Source: Bacteroidales bacterium
GTDB taxonomy: Bacteria > Bacteroidota > Bacteroidia > Bacteroidales > UBA1715
Direction of reading: 5' to 3'
Assembly (NCBI GenBank): GCA_024409235.1
Contig: JAKSUA010000001.1
Coordinates: 124,001-188,000, forward strand
Length of the DNA: 64,000 nt
Within the stretch, counting starts at the first letter, position 1; each line of letters begins with the position of its first letter. The translations under genes were made by a program, and so were the position numbers. Positions 18,348-28,729 of the stretch are shown piece after piece. A model generated the notes under the pieces. The model worked only from the letters and a program-made list of their open reading frames with translations, searched no databases and was not told the origin of the DNA.

Positions 18348-19502
18348 ATGAAAAGAATAGCACTTTTAGGTTCAACAGGTTCTATTGGAACACAGGCATT
18401 GGATGTTATATCACGTCATCCGAAGGAATTTTCGGTTGAGGTTTTGACTGCACATAATAACGCAGATTTGCTGATAGAACAAGCGAAGAAGTTCAATCCA
18501 AATGTGGTTGTTATTTCTAATCCTGAAAAATACGAATATGTTGCGGAGCAACTCAAGGACGAGATGATAAAAGTCTTTACTGGTCCGGATTCTTTGAAGG
18601 ATGTGGTAGAGATGAGTTCTGTTGATATGGTTCTTGGGGCACTTGTTGGTTATGCAGGTTTGGCACCAATTATCCACGCGATAGAACACGATAAAATTAT
18701 TGCCTTGGCAAATAAGGAAGTGCTTGTTGTCGCAGGTCAGTTGGTAAATAATTTATTGAAAAAACACCCAAAGTCAGCCATCATTCCTGTTGATTCCGAA
18801 CATTCAGCGATTTATCAGTGTTTGCAGGGCGAAATTCAATGTGGCAATAAGGCGGAGAAACTTTTATTGACTGCTTCTGGCGGTCCTTTTAGAGGATTTT
18901 CGGCAGAACAATTGGCAACGGTTACAAAAGCTCAAGCATTGAAGCATCCAAATTGGAGCATGGGTGCTAAAGTAACAATAGACTCTGCTTCGTTAATGAA
19001 CAAGGGGTTGGAGGTTATAGAAGCAAAATGGTTGTTCGATATGCCTGCCAAAAATATCGAAGTTTTGGTACATCCGCAGTCTATTGTGCATTCGGCAGTA
19101 CAGTTTGAAGACGGCTCGATTAAGGCACAGTTAGGCGCTCCAGATATGAGAGTTCCAATTCAATATGCTTTCAGTTTTCCAGAACGACTAAAGGCAAGTT
19201 ATCCACGTGCCGATTTGTTTGCATTGGGTAATCTTACGTTTGAGAAACCGGACAGAAAGAATTTCAGAAACTTGGATATTGCATTGTCTGCAATAGAACA
19301 AGGAGGTAATATGCCATGTATTATGAATGCTGCCAATGAGGTTGCCGTAGCAGCATTTCTAAAAGATGAGATTTCATTTTTCGGAATGTCTGATTTGATA
19401 GAAAAAACTATGCAACATATATCTTTTGTAGTTGAACCAACGCTTCAAGATTATGTTGAAACACACGAAGAATCAATGAAATACGCACAGTCGTTGTTAT
19501 GA
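18348..19502 (+). CDS. dxr: 1-deoxy-D-xylulose 5-phosphate reductoisomerase
   Basis: 384 residues, the normal length. Converts DXP to MEP with NADPH, the committed step of the MEP isoprenoid pathway. NADPH site GSTGSIGTQALDV, then ALANKEVLVVAG, the metal and substrate site PVDSEHSAIYQCL, ASGGPF, HPNWSMGAKVTIDSASLMNKG and HPQSIVHS. The stop region overlaps rseP by four bases (ATGA type), a pairing that is common in bacteria. Confidence 0.97.
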   Translation: MKRIALLGSTGSIGTQALDVISRHPKEFSVEVLTAHNNADLLIEQAKKFNPNVVVISNPEKYEYVAEQLKDEMIKVFTGPDSLKDVVEMSSVDMVLGALVGYAGLAPIIHAIEHDKIIALANKEVLVVAGQLVNNLLKKHPKSAIIPVDSEHSAIYQCLQGEIQCGNKAEKLLLTASGGPFRGFSAEQLATVTKAQALKHPNWSMGAKVTIDSASLMNKGLEVIEAKWLFDMPAKNIEVLVHPQSIVHSAVQFEDGSIKAQLGAPDMRVPIQYAFSFPERLKASYPRADLFALGNLTFEKPDRKNFRNLDIALSAIEQGGNMPCIMNAANEVAVAAFLKDEISFFGMSDLIEKTMQHISFVVEPTLQDYVETHEESMKYAQSLL

Positions 19503-20800
19503 TACAAACCCTACAATTATTACTTACCCTAACGTTGCTCGTGTTTGTTCACGAACTTGGCCATTTTATGTGGGCGAAAATCTTTGGTACCCGTGTAGAT
19601 AAATTCTATCTGTTTTTTAACCCATGGTTTTCGTTATACAAGCGTAAAGTGGGCGAAACAGAGTATGGGATAGGTTGGCTTCCGTTGGGAGGATATTGTA
19701 AGATTGCTGGTATGGTAGATGAGTCTATGGATACGGAATCATTGGGTTCAGAACCGCAACCATGGGAATACCGAAACAAACCATTGTATCAGAGAATGTT
19801 AATTATTACCGGTGGTGTAATTAACAACTTTATTATGGCAGTTATTATTTATGCTGCTATTTCTTTTACTTGGGGAAAAACAACGCTTCCATTACAAAAT
19901 CTTGAATACGGAATCTATTGTGATTCAGTTGCTTTGAACATGGGTCTGCAGAATGGCGATAAGATTTTGCAAGTAAACGATAAAGTCCCTGCAACTTTGG
20001 GTGAAGCAGTAAGTATGATTTTGTTAGACAAATCCGATAAAATTATTGTTGACCGAAATGGACGCACGGTTGAGGTTCCAATTCCCGAAGGAATAGGTGA
20101 GCAAATAATTGCTAATCAACAGTCATTTTTCATTACGGAATATGTGCCTTTCATTATAGATTCTATCATGCCAAACACTCCTGCGGAGAAAGCAAAACTT
20201 CGTGTAAATGATAGAATTATAGCAGTTGATTCAATTAAAACTCCAGCATTCTATGACTTTGTAAAAACAATCTCGCAATACAAGAATAAAGAGATAGAAT
20301 TGACTGTTTTGCGTCACGGATATGAAGAGAAAATTCCAATTGCGATTTCGCCCGAAGGTAAAATCGGAGCATGGACAAAATCAGCGTATGATTTGTTTGA
20401 ATTAAAGACCGAAACATATACGCTTTTACAATCTATTCCTGAGGGAATAAAAATGGGAGCAAATACGCTTGTGTTCTATGTTAAGCAGTTCAAGTTGGTG
20501 TTCACGAAAGAAGGTTCTAAGCAAGTCGGCAGCTTTGTTTCTATGGGAAAATTATACGACGAAACTTGGAACTGGAGAAGTTTTTGGTCATTGGCTGCCT
20601 TATTTTCCGTGATACTTGCTTTTATGAACATATTACCAATTCCTGGATTAGATGGTGGTCATTTGTTATTTCTTTTATACGAATTAGTTGCTCGTAAAAA
20701 GCCGAGCGATTCGTTTTTGGAGAAAGCACAGATGATAGGAATGGCAATAATCTTCGCCATATTTTTCTACGCATTGGTGATGGATTTCGGAAGACTTTAA
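19499..20800 (+). CDS. rseP: site-2 intramembrane metalloprotease RseP
   Basis: 433 residues. The zinc motif FVHELGHFMWA lies in the first membrane segment (residues about 16-26), and the third ligand region PGLDGGHLLFLLYE is near the C-terminus. Two PDZ-like parts lie between (about 130-200 and 210-290, with GLQNGDKILQVND and AKLRVNDRIIAVDS). RseP cleaves membrane-bound anti-sigma factors and leftover signal peptides. Its stop overlaps the metH stop tail-to-tail by 3 bases within 20797-20800, with no terminator between the two convergent genes. Confidence 0.95.
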   Translation: MIQTLQLLLTLTLLVFVHELGHFMWAKIFGTRVDKFYLFFNPWFSLYKRKVGETEYGIGWLPLGGYCKIAGMVDESMDTESLGSEPQPWEYRNKPLYQRMLIITGGVINNFIMAVIIYAAISFTWGKTTLPLQNLEYGIYCDSVALNMGLQNGDKILQVNDKVPATLGEAVSMILLDKSDKIIVDRNGRTVEVPIPEGIGEQIIANQQSFFITEYVPFIIDSIMPNTPAEKAKLRVNDRIIAVDSIKTPAFYDFVKTISQYKNKEIELTVLRHGYEEKIPIAISPEGKIGAWTKSAYDLFELKTETYTLLQSIPEGIKMGANTLVFYVKQFKLVFTKEGSKQVGSFVSMGKLYDETWNWRSFWSLAALFSVILAFMNILPIPGLDGGHLLFLLYELVARKKPSDSFLEKAQMIGMAIIFAIFFYALVMDFGRL

Positions 20801-23800
20801 ATTTTCTGTTCTTCAGAAATCTCTCCTACTCCGAAGTATTGCAATTCAGGATGAGCGAAATACAATCCACATATAGATGACACAGGTTTCATCATACATG
20901 TTTCCGTCAATGTTACTCCAATATTCTCTGTAGCTTTTAAGACATCAAATATCGTTTGTTTTTGTTTATGTTCAGGACAAGCCGCATAACCAATAGCCAT
21001 TCTTCGGCCACGATATGAAGTTTTTAGAATCTTAGTAACATCCTCTTCCTCATCAGGAGAATAACCCCAATATTGCTTACGAACATCATAATGTAGTTTC
21101 TCCGCAAATGCTTCAGCAAATCTATCAGCGAGCGTACGAACAAGCATTGCAGAATAATCATCACCCTGATTTTTATATGATTCAGCAAGACTATCAACCT
21201 CCAAGCCGGCAGTTATAGCGAACAAACCTACATAATCTACTTTTCCTGACGATTTCGGAGCAATATAATCCGACAGACATATATTAGGATTTCCATTTGG
21301 CTGCAATGTCTGCTGACGATAGTTATGGAATCTTGCTATAACATTTTTAGAGTTCTCATCATCATAAACCTCAAGATCTTCATCTATTGAATTTGCTGGA
21401 TAAAAACCAATTGTAGCAGCAGGAGTCAATAGGCCTTCATCACAAATTTTCTTTAAAAGCTTCTGAGCATCATCGAATAATTTGCGTGCTTCTTCACCCT
21501 TTTGAGGATCTTGTAAAATCGCTGGATATGACACACCTTTTATTCCCCATGCGCCAAAGAAGAAATTCCAATCAAAATACTTAACTAATTCGTTTAAATC
21601 AACAGTATTTATTGCCTTATTACCAATAAATTGAGGTTTAACGATTTGTGCAGTTGCATCATCAAATTTGAATTTATTCTCACGTGCATCTTTTAATGGC
21701 AACAAATCATTAACCTGACGATTTAAATAAAGTCTTCTAATTAACTCATATTCAGTCTTTAAATTATCAATAAATTTCTGTCTATTTTTTGACAACAAGG
21801 CAGAACAAACACCTGCGTCTTTAGACGCATCACTCACATATACAACAGGAGCAGAATACAACGGAGCAATTTTTATAGCAGTATGCACTTTTGATGTCGT
21901 TGCTCCTCCAATCAACACTGGAATATGTAAATTACGTTTTTCAAGTTCTTTTGCAACGTTCATCATTTCTTCAAGTGATGGTGTAATTAACCCACTTAAA
22001 CCAATGAAATCCACATTGTTTTTTACTGCTTCGTCAACAATTTGTTCTGCAGGGCACATTACTCCCAAATCAATAACTTCGAAGTTATTACATGCAAGAA
22101 CCACACCTACGATATTTTTTCCTATATCATGTACGTCACCTTTTACTGTAGCCAGCAAAATTTTTCCCGCTGTCACTGCCTTTGACTGTTGTTTTTCCTG
22201 TTCAATAAACGGCTCCAATATTGAGACTGCTTTTTTCATTGTACGGGCAGTTTTTACAACCTGCGGCAAGAACATCTTTCCCTGACCAAATAGAGTTCCA
22301 ACTTCCCCCATTCCTCCCATTAGCGGTCCTTCAATAATCGACAATGATGACGGATATTTTGCTCTTGCTTCAGTCAAATCTTCCTCCAAATAATCAGGCA
22401 ACCCTTTCATTAAAGCGTACGCTAAACGTCGTTCAACAGAAGCATTTCTCCAATCTTCCTGTTTTACATTTGCTGAATCATTTTGCTTAATTGTACTTGC
22501 GTATTCAACCAACTCTTCAGCGGCAGTTGACGAAGTGTTAAGCACAACATTTTCAACCTTTTGACGTAGTTCCAAAGGAATCTCATCATACACCTGCAAC
22601 ATTCCCGGATTGACAATACCCATATCCAAGCCTGCATTAATAGCATGGAACAAAAAGATGGAATGCATTGCTTCGCGGACAGCATTATTTCCTCTAAAAG
22701 AAAACGACACATTACTAATACCGCCACTTGTCTTAGCATAAGGAAGATTTTGTTTTATCCAGCGAACAGACTCGATAAAATCTTTCGCATAATTGTCATG
22801 TTCTGCAATACCTGTTGCAATAGTCAGCACATTTGTATCAAAAACAATATCTTGAGGAGGAAAATCTATTGACAACAACAACTTATAAGCTCTTTCACAA
22901 ACTTCAATTTTTCTCGCATAAGTATCAGCCTGCCCTTGTTCATCAAATGCCATAACAACCAAGGCTGCTCCGTATTCTTTTACCTTTTTCGCTTTTTGAA
23001 GAAACAAACTTTCTCCTTCCTTCAAGCTCAAAGAATTTACCAAGCATTTTCCCTGAACACATTTTAAGCCTGCTTCTATAACCTCCCATTTTGACGAATC
23101 TATCATAATTGGAACTCTAGAAATTTCTGGTTCCGAAGCCAACAGATTCAAGAAATGTATCATTTCTTCTTTAGAATCCAGCATGGCATCATCAAGATTC
23201 ACATCTATTATTTGAGCTCCATTTTCTACTTGAGTGCGGGCTATAGACAAAGCTTCTTCATAATTCTTTTCACGGATTAAACGGGCAAATTTTGCTGAGC
23301 CCGCCACGTTTGTTCGTTCACCAATATTTATGAAATTTTTATCTTTTTCCACACATAATGGTTCCAAACCACTTAAATACATCTTGTGATCTGCAGACGG
23401 GAAAGGACGTGGAGAATAATTGCCTGCAATCTCAGCAATTTTCCTGATATGTTCATCATTTGTTCCGCAACATCCACCGATAATATTCACATAAGAATTT
23501 TCCAAGAACGTCCGTACAAATCCTTGCATGATTTCCGGTGTTTGTTCATATTTTCCGAACTGATTAGGCAAACCTGCATTAGGATGGGCACTAACACACA
23601 CTGGTGATTTTTCTGCTAATTCCTTAACAAAAGGCGTCAATTCCTTTGCGCCAAGAGAGCAGTTCAAACCTACACTCAAAATGTTTGCGTGCGACACAGA
23701 ACGAATACACGCTTCCAACGTCTGTCCCGACAAAATACGTCCACTTGCATCGGCAATCGTGAACGAAATCATTATTGGCAAATCAGAACCTAATTCTTTC

Positions 23801-24393
23801 TGTACTTTATCTATAGCATACAAACACGCTTTTACATTCAAAGTATCGAAAGAAGTCTCTATCATTAAGATATCAGCCCCTGCCTGAATCATTGGTTTAA
23901 CTTGTTCAGCAAATGTTTCTACCAAATAATCATACGTTACAGCACGATAGGCAGGATTATTTACATCCGGCGACATAGAAGCCGTTTTGTTTGTAGGACC
24001 GATTGAAGCACACACGAAACGTGGTTTTTCTGGATTCTTCTTCGTAAACTCATCGGCAACCTGACGTGCTATAGAAACCGAAGCTATATTAATCTCGCTG
24101 ACAAAATCCTGCAAATCATAATCCGATTGCGATATCTTATTAGCATTGAACGTGTTAGTTTCAATTATATCAGCTCCAGCTTCAAGATATTTTGTATGAA
24201 TTTCCCGAATAACTTCCGGTTTCGTCAAACTCAAAATATCATTATTTCCTTTCAATAATATTTTCGAATCCGCAAAACGTTCTCCACGATAATCTTCTTC
24301 CGTAAGATTATAACGTTGAATCATAGTTCCAGTAGCACCATCAAGCACAAGAATTTTCTTCGATAAAATTTCAAGGAATTCCTTCTTTGTCAT
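20797..24393 (-). CDS. metH: cobalamin-dependent methionine synthase MetH
   Basis: 1198 residues from the ATG at 24393 (MTKKEFLEILSKKILVLDGATGTMIQ); a TTG seven codons upstream is less likely. All four modules are present: homocysteine binding with zinc cysteines (GLNCSLGA, GGCCGTND), pterin binding (INIGERTNVAGSAKF), cobalamin binding (GDVHDIGKNIVGVV, cobalt-ligating His) and the AdoMet-dependent reactivation domain (GRRMAIGYAACPEHKQK). It transfers methyl from methyl-THF to homocysteine. A -7 box TACTTTTG lies at 24419-24412. No cobalamin riboswitch is visible in the short leader. Confidence 0.97.
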   Translation of the reverse strand: MTKKEFLEILSKKILVLDGATGTMIQRYNLTEEDYRGERFADSKILLKGNNDILSLTKPEVIREIHTKYLEAGADIIETNTFNANKISQSDYDLQDFVSEINIASVSIARQVADEFTKKNPEKPRFVCASIGPTNKTASMSPDVNNPAYRAVTYDYLVETFAEQVKPMIQAGADILMIETSFDTLNVKACLYAIDKVQKELGSDLPIMISFTIADASGRILSGQTLEACIRSVSHANILSVGLNCSLGAKELTPFVKELAEKSPVCVSAHPNAGLPNQFGKYEQTPEIMQGFVRTFLENSYVNIIGGCCGTNDEHIRKIAEIAGNYSPRPFPSADHKMYLSGLEPLCVEKDKNFINIGERTNVAGSAKFARLIREKNYEEALSIARTQVENGAQIIDVNLDDAMLDSKEEMIHFLNLLASEPEISRVPIMIDSSKWEVIEAGLKCVQGKCLVNSLSLKEGESLFLQKAKKVKEYGAALVVMAFDEQGQADTYARKIEVCERAYKLLLSIDFPPQDIVFDTNVLTIATGIAEHDNYAKDFIESVRWIKQNLPYAKTSGGISNVSFSFRGNNAVREAMHSIFLFHAINAGLDMGIVNPGMLQVYDEIPLELRQKVENVVLNTSSTAAEELVEYASTIKQNDSANVKQEDWRNASVERRLAYALMKGLPDYLEEDLTEARAKYPSSLSIIEGPLMGGMGEVGTLFGQGKMFLPQVVKTARTMKKAVSILEPFIEQEKQQSKAVTAGKILLATVKGDVHDIGKNIVGVVLACNNFEVIDLGVMCPAEQIVDEAVKNNVDFIGLSGLITPSLEEMMNVAKELEKRNLHIPVLIGGATTSKVHTAIKIAPLYSAPVVYVSDASKDAGVCSALLSKNRQKFIDNLKTEYELIRRLYLNRQVNDLLPLKDARENKFKFDDATAQIVKPQFIGNKAINTVDLNELVKYFDWNFFFGAWGIKGVSYPAILQDPQKGEEARKLFDDAQKLLKKICDEGLLTPAATIGFYPANSIDEDLEVYDDENSKNVIARFHNYRQQTLQPNGNPNICLSDYIAPKSSGKVDYVGLFAITAGLEVDSLAESYKNQGDDYSAMLVRTLADRFAEAFAEKLHYDVRKQYWGYSPDEEEDVTKILKTSYRGRRMAIGYAACPEHKQKQTIFDVLKATENIGVTLTETCMMKPVSSICGLYFAHPELQYFGVGEISEEQKI

Positions 24394-24466
24394 AACGAAA
24401 TTAATTTTAGACAAAAGTAATAAAACGAAGTTGAAATTTTTCCTATTACTACTTTTACAAAATAAA

Positions 24467-24498
24467 GAAGCCAGCCACTTATATATGCGGCTGGCTTC
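24467..24498 (-). terminator. terminator of the SPFH protein gene
   Basis: Perfect 10-bp arms GAAGCCAGCC / GGCTGGCTTC around a 12-base loop, followed by TTTATTTTG on the minus strand, 22 bases past the stop at 24521. It separates this gene from metH. Confidence 0.85.
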
Positions 24499-24520
24499 TA
24501 TGCTGAATATTTATAGAGAA

Positions 24521-25339
24521 TTATTTGTCTCCAAGAATTATAGGAAGTCCATTGGTACTGGTATTACCTACAATTACAGTCTTAGAATTTTGAGATTTGC
24601 TCAATTCCAAAGTAGCTTCAATTCCACGCATTTTCAACAAGTTTGGAGTTAAACTACTATTGATAATTTCATTAGCTTTCTTAACACCTTCAGCCTCGAT
24701 TCTTTTACGATCAGCTTCTGATTTTTCCTTTTCCAAACGGAACTGATATGCAAGAGCTTCCTGTTCCTGTTTCAATTTACTCTCGATTGCCTGACGGATG
24801 TCTTGTGGCAAATTGATAGAGCGAATAAGCAAAGCTTTCATTTCTATATGATTGTCACGTAATTTTTTCCCAGCTTCGTCAATAATAGTTTGTTCCACTT
24901 CCGAACGTTTTGTAGAATAAATTTCTTCTGCTGAATAACGGCCAGCAACCTGACGGACAGAAGAACGAACTTCTGGAATCACTAAAAGATTCGCATAATC
25001 CGTACGGAATTGTTCATACAAGTAACCAACACTATTATAAATCGGATAAAAACGAACAGTAATTTCTATATTTATAGAAAGACCATTTTTATCCAACACA
25101 TCCATTGTTTCTTCAATTTTCTGTTCTGCCACATTGAACACATACATGTCGTTCCAAGGAGCTATAACATGGAAACCTGGCTCATACACATTTTCTTTAT
25201 CCAAACCTGTTGTAAACTGGCGAAAAATCACACCACGCTCTGTAGCTTCCAATTTAATAAACATACTGTTTCCAAATACTATCAAAAAGAAAACAGCTAC
25301 AATTCCAATAATAATTAAGTTTTGATATTTACCTTTCAT
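24521..25339 (-). CDS. SPFH/prohibitin-family membrane protein
   Basis: 272 residues. One N-terminal transmembrane segment (residues about 7-27) is followed by an SPFH domain (ERGVIFRQFTTGL, EPGFHVIAPWNDMYVFNV, VRSSVRQVAGRYSAEEIYSTKR). A charged helical stretch, about 180-240, contains LKQEQEALAYQFRLEKEKSEADRK in part. Prohibitin-like proteins oligomerise on membranes and often modulate FtsH-type proteases. The partner is not in view. It has its own promoter box and terminator, so it is not part of a metH-metY operon. Confidence 0.9.
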   Translation of the reverse strand: MKGKYQNLIIIGIVAVFFLIVFGNSMFIKLEATERGVIFRQFTTGLDKENVYEPGFHVIAPWNDMYVFNVAEQKIEETMDVLDKNGLSINIEITVRFYPIYNSVGYLYEQFRTDYANLLVIPEVRSSVRQVAGRYSAEEIYSTKRSEVEQTIIDEAGKKLRDNHIEMKALLIRSINLPQDIRQAIESKLKQEQEALAYQFRLEKEKSEADRKRIEAEGVKKANEIINSSLTPNLLKMRGIEATLELSKSQNSKTVIVGNTSTNGLPIILGDK

Positions 25340-25361
25340 ATATTTTAAATTTTGTCAGTTA

Positions 25362-25369
25362 CAAATATA
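25362..25369 (-). promoter_or_regulatory. -7 box of the SPFH protein gene
   Basis: TATATTTG on the minus strand, 22 bases before the ATG at 25339. No TTTG is seen at the usual -33 distance. Confidence 0.45.
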
Positions 25370-25427
25370 GAAATTTCTCTAACACGAGATATTTTTTCTA
25401 TACGAAGTAAATGTTTTTAAATATTAA

Positions 25428-25451
25428 AGCAGACACGAGATCGCATCTGCT
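25428..25451 (-). terminator. hairpin after metY
   Basis: Arms AGCAGA / TCTGCT with a partly paired interior, then TTTAATATTT on the minus strand. It is 6 bases past the metY stop. The stem is imperfect. Confidence 0.5.
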
Positions 25452-25457
25452 TTTCAA

Positions 25458-26738
25458 TTATTTATTCAACGCTTGTTCAATATCCTCAATAATATCATCC
25501 ACGTTTTCTATACCAACAGAAAAACGGATTAAATCAGGACGAACACCGGCAGCAATCAGCTGTTCATCAGTCAACTGACGGTGAGTGTGACTTGCAGGAT
25601 GTAGTACACAAGTACGAGCATCGGCAACGTGAGTTACAATACAAGCCAACTTCAAGTTATCCATAAATCTGATAGCACGTTCACGGTCACCTTTCAATCC
25701 AAACGTTACCACACCACATGACTGACCGTTTGTAAATTGTTTTTGAGCAAGATCGTAATATTTACTTGACTTCAAGCCGCTGTAATTAACCCAAGCAACT
25801 TTATCATTTGATTCAAGATATTCTGCTACTTTCTGAGCATTTTCGCAATGACGAGGAACACGAACATGCAATGATTCCAAGCCTAAGCTTAACAAAAATG
25901 CATTTTGAGGAGACTGGATTGAACCCAAATCACGCATAATCTGAACAGTAGCTTTTGTTATATACGCGCCCTTTCCAAAAGACTTGCTATAAGCTAATCC
26001 GTGATAAGAAGGATCCGGTTCTGTCATTCCAGGGAATTTATCTTTATGAGCATCCCAATCGAAATTTCCGCTGTCAACAATACAACCACCCACATTTGTT
26101 GCATGGCCATCCATGTATTTTGTTGTTGCATGGATAACTATGTCGGCACCAAATTCAAAAGGACGGCAGTTTATAGGAGTTGCAAATGTGTTATCTACAA
26201 TCAAAGGCACACCATGTTTATGAGCAATACGTGCGAACTTTTCGATATCCAACACACTCAACACAGGATTGGCAATTGTTTCGCCGAACAAAGCTTTTGT
26301 ATTTGGACGGAACGCCTTTGAGATTTCTTCTTCGCTTGCATCAGGATCAACGAAAGTACATTCAATTCCCAACTTTTTCATTGTTACAGCAAACAAGTTA
26401 AATGTTCCACCGTAAATTGTAGAAGAAGAAACAAAATGATCACCAGCTTCACAAATATTAAAAACCGAATAAAATGACGCTGCCTGACCGGAAGAAGTTA
26501 ACATTGCAGCAACACCACCTTCAAGAGCTGCTATTTTTGCAGCAACAGCATCATTCGTAGGATTCTGAAGGCGAGTATAAAAATAGCCGCTTTTCTTCAA
26601 ATCGAACAAATCGGCCATTTCTTCCGTATTGTCATATTTAAAAGTTGTGCTTTGATAAATTGGCACCACACGAGGTTCACCATTTTTAGGTTCATAACCA
26701 GCTTGAACACAAAGAGTTTCTATCTTTTGTTTTCCCAT
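25458..26738 (-). CDS. metY: O-acetylhomoserine sulfhydrylase (aminocarboxypropyltransferase)
   Basis: 426 residues, PLP-dependent Cys/Met metabolism family. Key sites: YSRLQNPT-like segment (FYTRLQNPTND), SSGQAA, VDNTFATPINCRPFEFGAD, and the PLP lysine in HATTKYMDGHATNVGG. C-terminal VTHVADARTCVLHPASHTHRQL is typical of the MetY branch. It makes homocysteine from O-acetylhomoserine and sulfide, which MetH nearby can methylate to methionine. A TATATTTG box lies 40 bases upstream. Confidence 0.93.
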   Translation of the reverse strand: MGKQKIETLCVQAGYEPKNGEPRVVPIYQSTTFKYDNTEEMADLFDLKKSGYFYTRLQNPTNDAVAAKIAALEGGVAAMLTSSGQAASFYSVFNICEAGDHFVSSSTIYGGTFNLFAVTMKKLGIECTFVDPDASEEEISKAFRPNTKALFGETIANPVLSVLDIEKFARIAHKHGVPLIVDNTFATPINCRPFEFGADIVIHATTKYMDGHATNVGGCIVDSGNFDWDAHKDKFPGMTEPDPSYHGLAYSKSFGKGAYITKATVQIMRDLGSIQSPQNAFLLSLGLESLHVRVPRHCENAQKVAEYLESNDKVAWVNYSGLKSSKYYDLAQKQFTNGQSCGVVTFGLKGDRERAIRFMDNLKLACIVTHVADARTCVLHPASHTHRQLTDEQLIAAGVRPDLIRFSVGIENVDDIIEDIEQALNK

Positions 26739-26777
26739 TGAATTATATTTTAGCGGACAAAGTCCTTGTTATTTCCG

Positions 26778-26785
26778 CAAATATA
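26778..26785 (-). promoter_or_regulatory. -7 box of metY
   Basis: TATATTTG on the minus strand, 40 bases before the metY ATG. The leader is too short for a SAM riboswitch. Confidence 0.45.
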
Positions 26786-26841
26786 GAATTTTTAACGATT
26801 TACTATCAACAAAGAATAAGAATTCCATAGCAATCAGACGA

Positions 26842-26870
26842 TTGAAAAATGCAATTAATCACTATATTTG
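26842..26870 (+). promoter_or_regulatory. promoter of lepA
   Basis: A TTGA-like -33 element (26842) is followed 18 bases later by TATATTTG (26863-26870), 19 bases before the ATG at 26889. The promoter overlaps the longer open frame, which supports the shorter lepA start. Confidence 0.55.
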
Positions 26871-26888
26871 CAAGTAATTTTTTCAAAA

Positions 26889-28679
26889 ATGGATCATATT
26901 CGTAATTTCTGCATTATTGCACATATCGACCACGGCAAAAGTACGTTGGCAGACAGATTATTGGAGTTTACAAACACCGTTTCTGCACGTGACGCACAAG
27001 ACCAGATTCTTGACGATATGGACTTAGAACGTGAACGTGGAATCACAATTAAAAGTCACGCGATTCAAATGGATTACAACTACAATGGTCAGAAGTATGT
27101 ATTAAATCTTATAGACACTCCTGGACACGTCGATTTTTCTTATGAAGTTTCCCGTTCAATTGCTGCATGCGAAGGAGCACTTCTAATTGTTGACGCAACG
27201 CAAGGTATTCAGGCACAAACAATCTCAAACCTGTACTTGGCAATCGAAAATGATCTTGAAATCATTCCAGTTCTTAATAAAATGGATTTGCCAAGTGCCA
27301 TGCCCGAAGAAGTCAAAGATCAAATTGTTGAATTAATCGGATGTAAACGTGAAGATATTTTAGAAGCAAGTGGAAAAACCGGCCTTGGTGTTGAGAAAAT
27401 ATTGCAAACAATTGTCGAAAAAATACCTCATCCAGTTGGTGATCCTAAAGCTCCGCTACAAGCATTAATTTTTGACTCTGTCTTCAATCCGTTCCGTGGA
27501 ATTATCGCATACTACAAGATCCTAAATGGTGAAATTCACACAAATGATCTCGTAAAATTCATTAACACGAAAAAGGAATACGAAGCACTTGAGATTGGTG
27601 TTCTTCGCCTTGACATGGAACCTCGAAATGTTGTAAAAACAGGAGATGTTGGCTACATTATTTCAGGAATTAAAACAGCCAGAGAAGTTCGTGTTGGTGA
27701 TACAATCACTCATCGTGACATTCCTTGTGAGAAAGCAATCGAAGGTTTTGAAGAAGTAAAACCGATGGTTTTTGCCGGAATATATCCTATTGATACTGAA
27801 GACTATGAGCCTTTACGTGCTTCAATGGAAAAATTGCAACTTAACGATGCATCGCTGACATACCAGCCTGAATCGTCCGCAGCTCTTGGATTTGGATTCC
27901 GTTGCGGATTTCTCGGACTTTTGCACATGGAAATCATACAGGAACGTCTTGACCGTGAGTTCAACATGAGTGTAATTACTACTACACCTAACGTTTCCTA
28001 CTATTGCTACACAAAAAAGGGAGAAAAAATTACAGTAAACAATCCTGTTGATTTACCTGATCCGAATATCATTGATTACATTGAGGAACCTTACATTGCA
28101 GCTCAAATCATTACCAATGCGGAATTTATTGGTCCAATAATGAAACTATGCATTGATAAACGAGGCATACTTAAAAATCAAACATACATGACGGGAAACC
28201 GTGTGGAAATAAACTTTGAACTTCCTCTTGGAGAAATCGTATTTGATTTTTACGACAAATTAAAGAGTATTTCCAAAGGGTATGCATCTTTCGATTATCA
28301 CATAATTGGATACCGAGAATCGAAACTCGCAAAACTAGACATTTTGTTGAATGGAGACGGAGTTGATGCTTTATCAGCGTTAATACACCAAAGTAATGCA
28401 TATGACTTTGGTAAACGAATCTGCGAAAAATTGAAAGATTTAATACCACGACAACAATTCGACGTAGCTATTCAAGCTGCAATCGGAACGAAAGTTATTG
28501 CACGTGAGACAGTTAAAGCTGTGCGAAAAGATGTTACCGCCAAGTGTTATGGAGGTGACATTTCCCGTAAACGAAAACTACTTGAAAAACAAAAAGAAGG
28601 TAAAAAACGTATGAAGCAAATCGGTAGTGTTGAAATTCCGCAAAAAGCATTTTTAGCAGTTTTGAAACTAAGCGATTAA
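26889..28679 (+). CDS. lepA: elongation factor 4 (LepA), translational GTPase
   Basis: 596 residues from the ATG at 26889, giving the canonical start [24 protein letters not shown] in register. G motifs: [38 protein letters not shown]. It continues through the domains unique to LepA ([35 protein letters not shown]) to the C-terminal [31 protein letters not shown]. Acts on stalled ribosomes and in ribosome biogenesis. Complete, with no anomalies. Confidence 0.97.
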   Translation: MDHIRNFCIIAHIDHGKSTLADRLLEFTNTVSARDAQDQILDDMDLERERGITIKSHAIQMDYNYNGQKYVLNLIDTPGHVDFSYEVSRSIAACEGALLIVDATQGIQAQTISNLYLAIENDLEIIPVLNKMDLPSAMPEEVKDQIVELIGCKREDILEASGKTGLGVEKILQTIVEKIPHPVGDPKAPLQALIFDSVFNPFRGIIAYYKILNGEIHTNDLVKFINTKKEYEALEIGVLRLDMEPRNVVKTGDVGYIISGIKTAREVRVGDTITHRDIPCEKAIEGFEEVKPMVFAGIYPIDTEDYEPLRASMEKLQLNDASLTYQPESSAALGFGFRCGFLGLLHMEIIQERLDREFNMSVITTTPNVSYYCYTKKGEKITVNNPVDLPDPNIIDYIEEPYIAAQIITNAEFIGPIMKLCIDKRGILKNQTYMTGNRVEINFELPLGEIVFDFYDKLKSISKGYASFDYHIIGYRESKLAKLDILLNGDGVDALSALIHQSNAYDFGKRICEKLKDLIPRQQFDVAIQAAIGTKVIARETVKAVRKDVTAKCYGGDISRKRKLLEKQKEGKKRMKQIGSVEIPQKAFLAVLKLSD

Positions 28680-28729
28680 CTATCTGCCGTTATTTTTTAC
28701 TTTTGTTCAAACTAAAAACTATTTCATCT

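Noticed and set aside
24394..24466. Cobalamin riboswitch upstream of metH.
   Set aside because: Only about 70 bases separate the start from the previous terminator, and no B12-box-like sequence is present.
26739..26888. SAM riboswitch upstream of metY.
   Set aside because: The leader after the promoter box is only about 35 bases, too short for any known SAM riboswitch.
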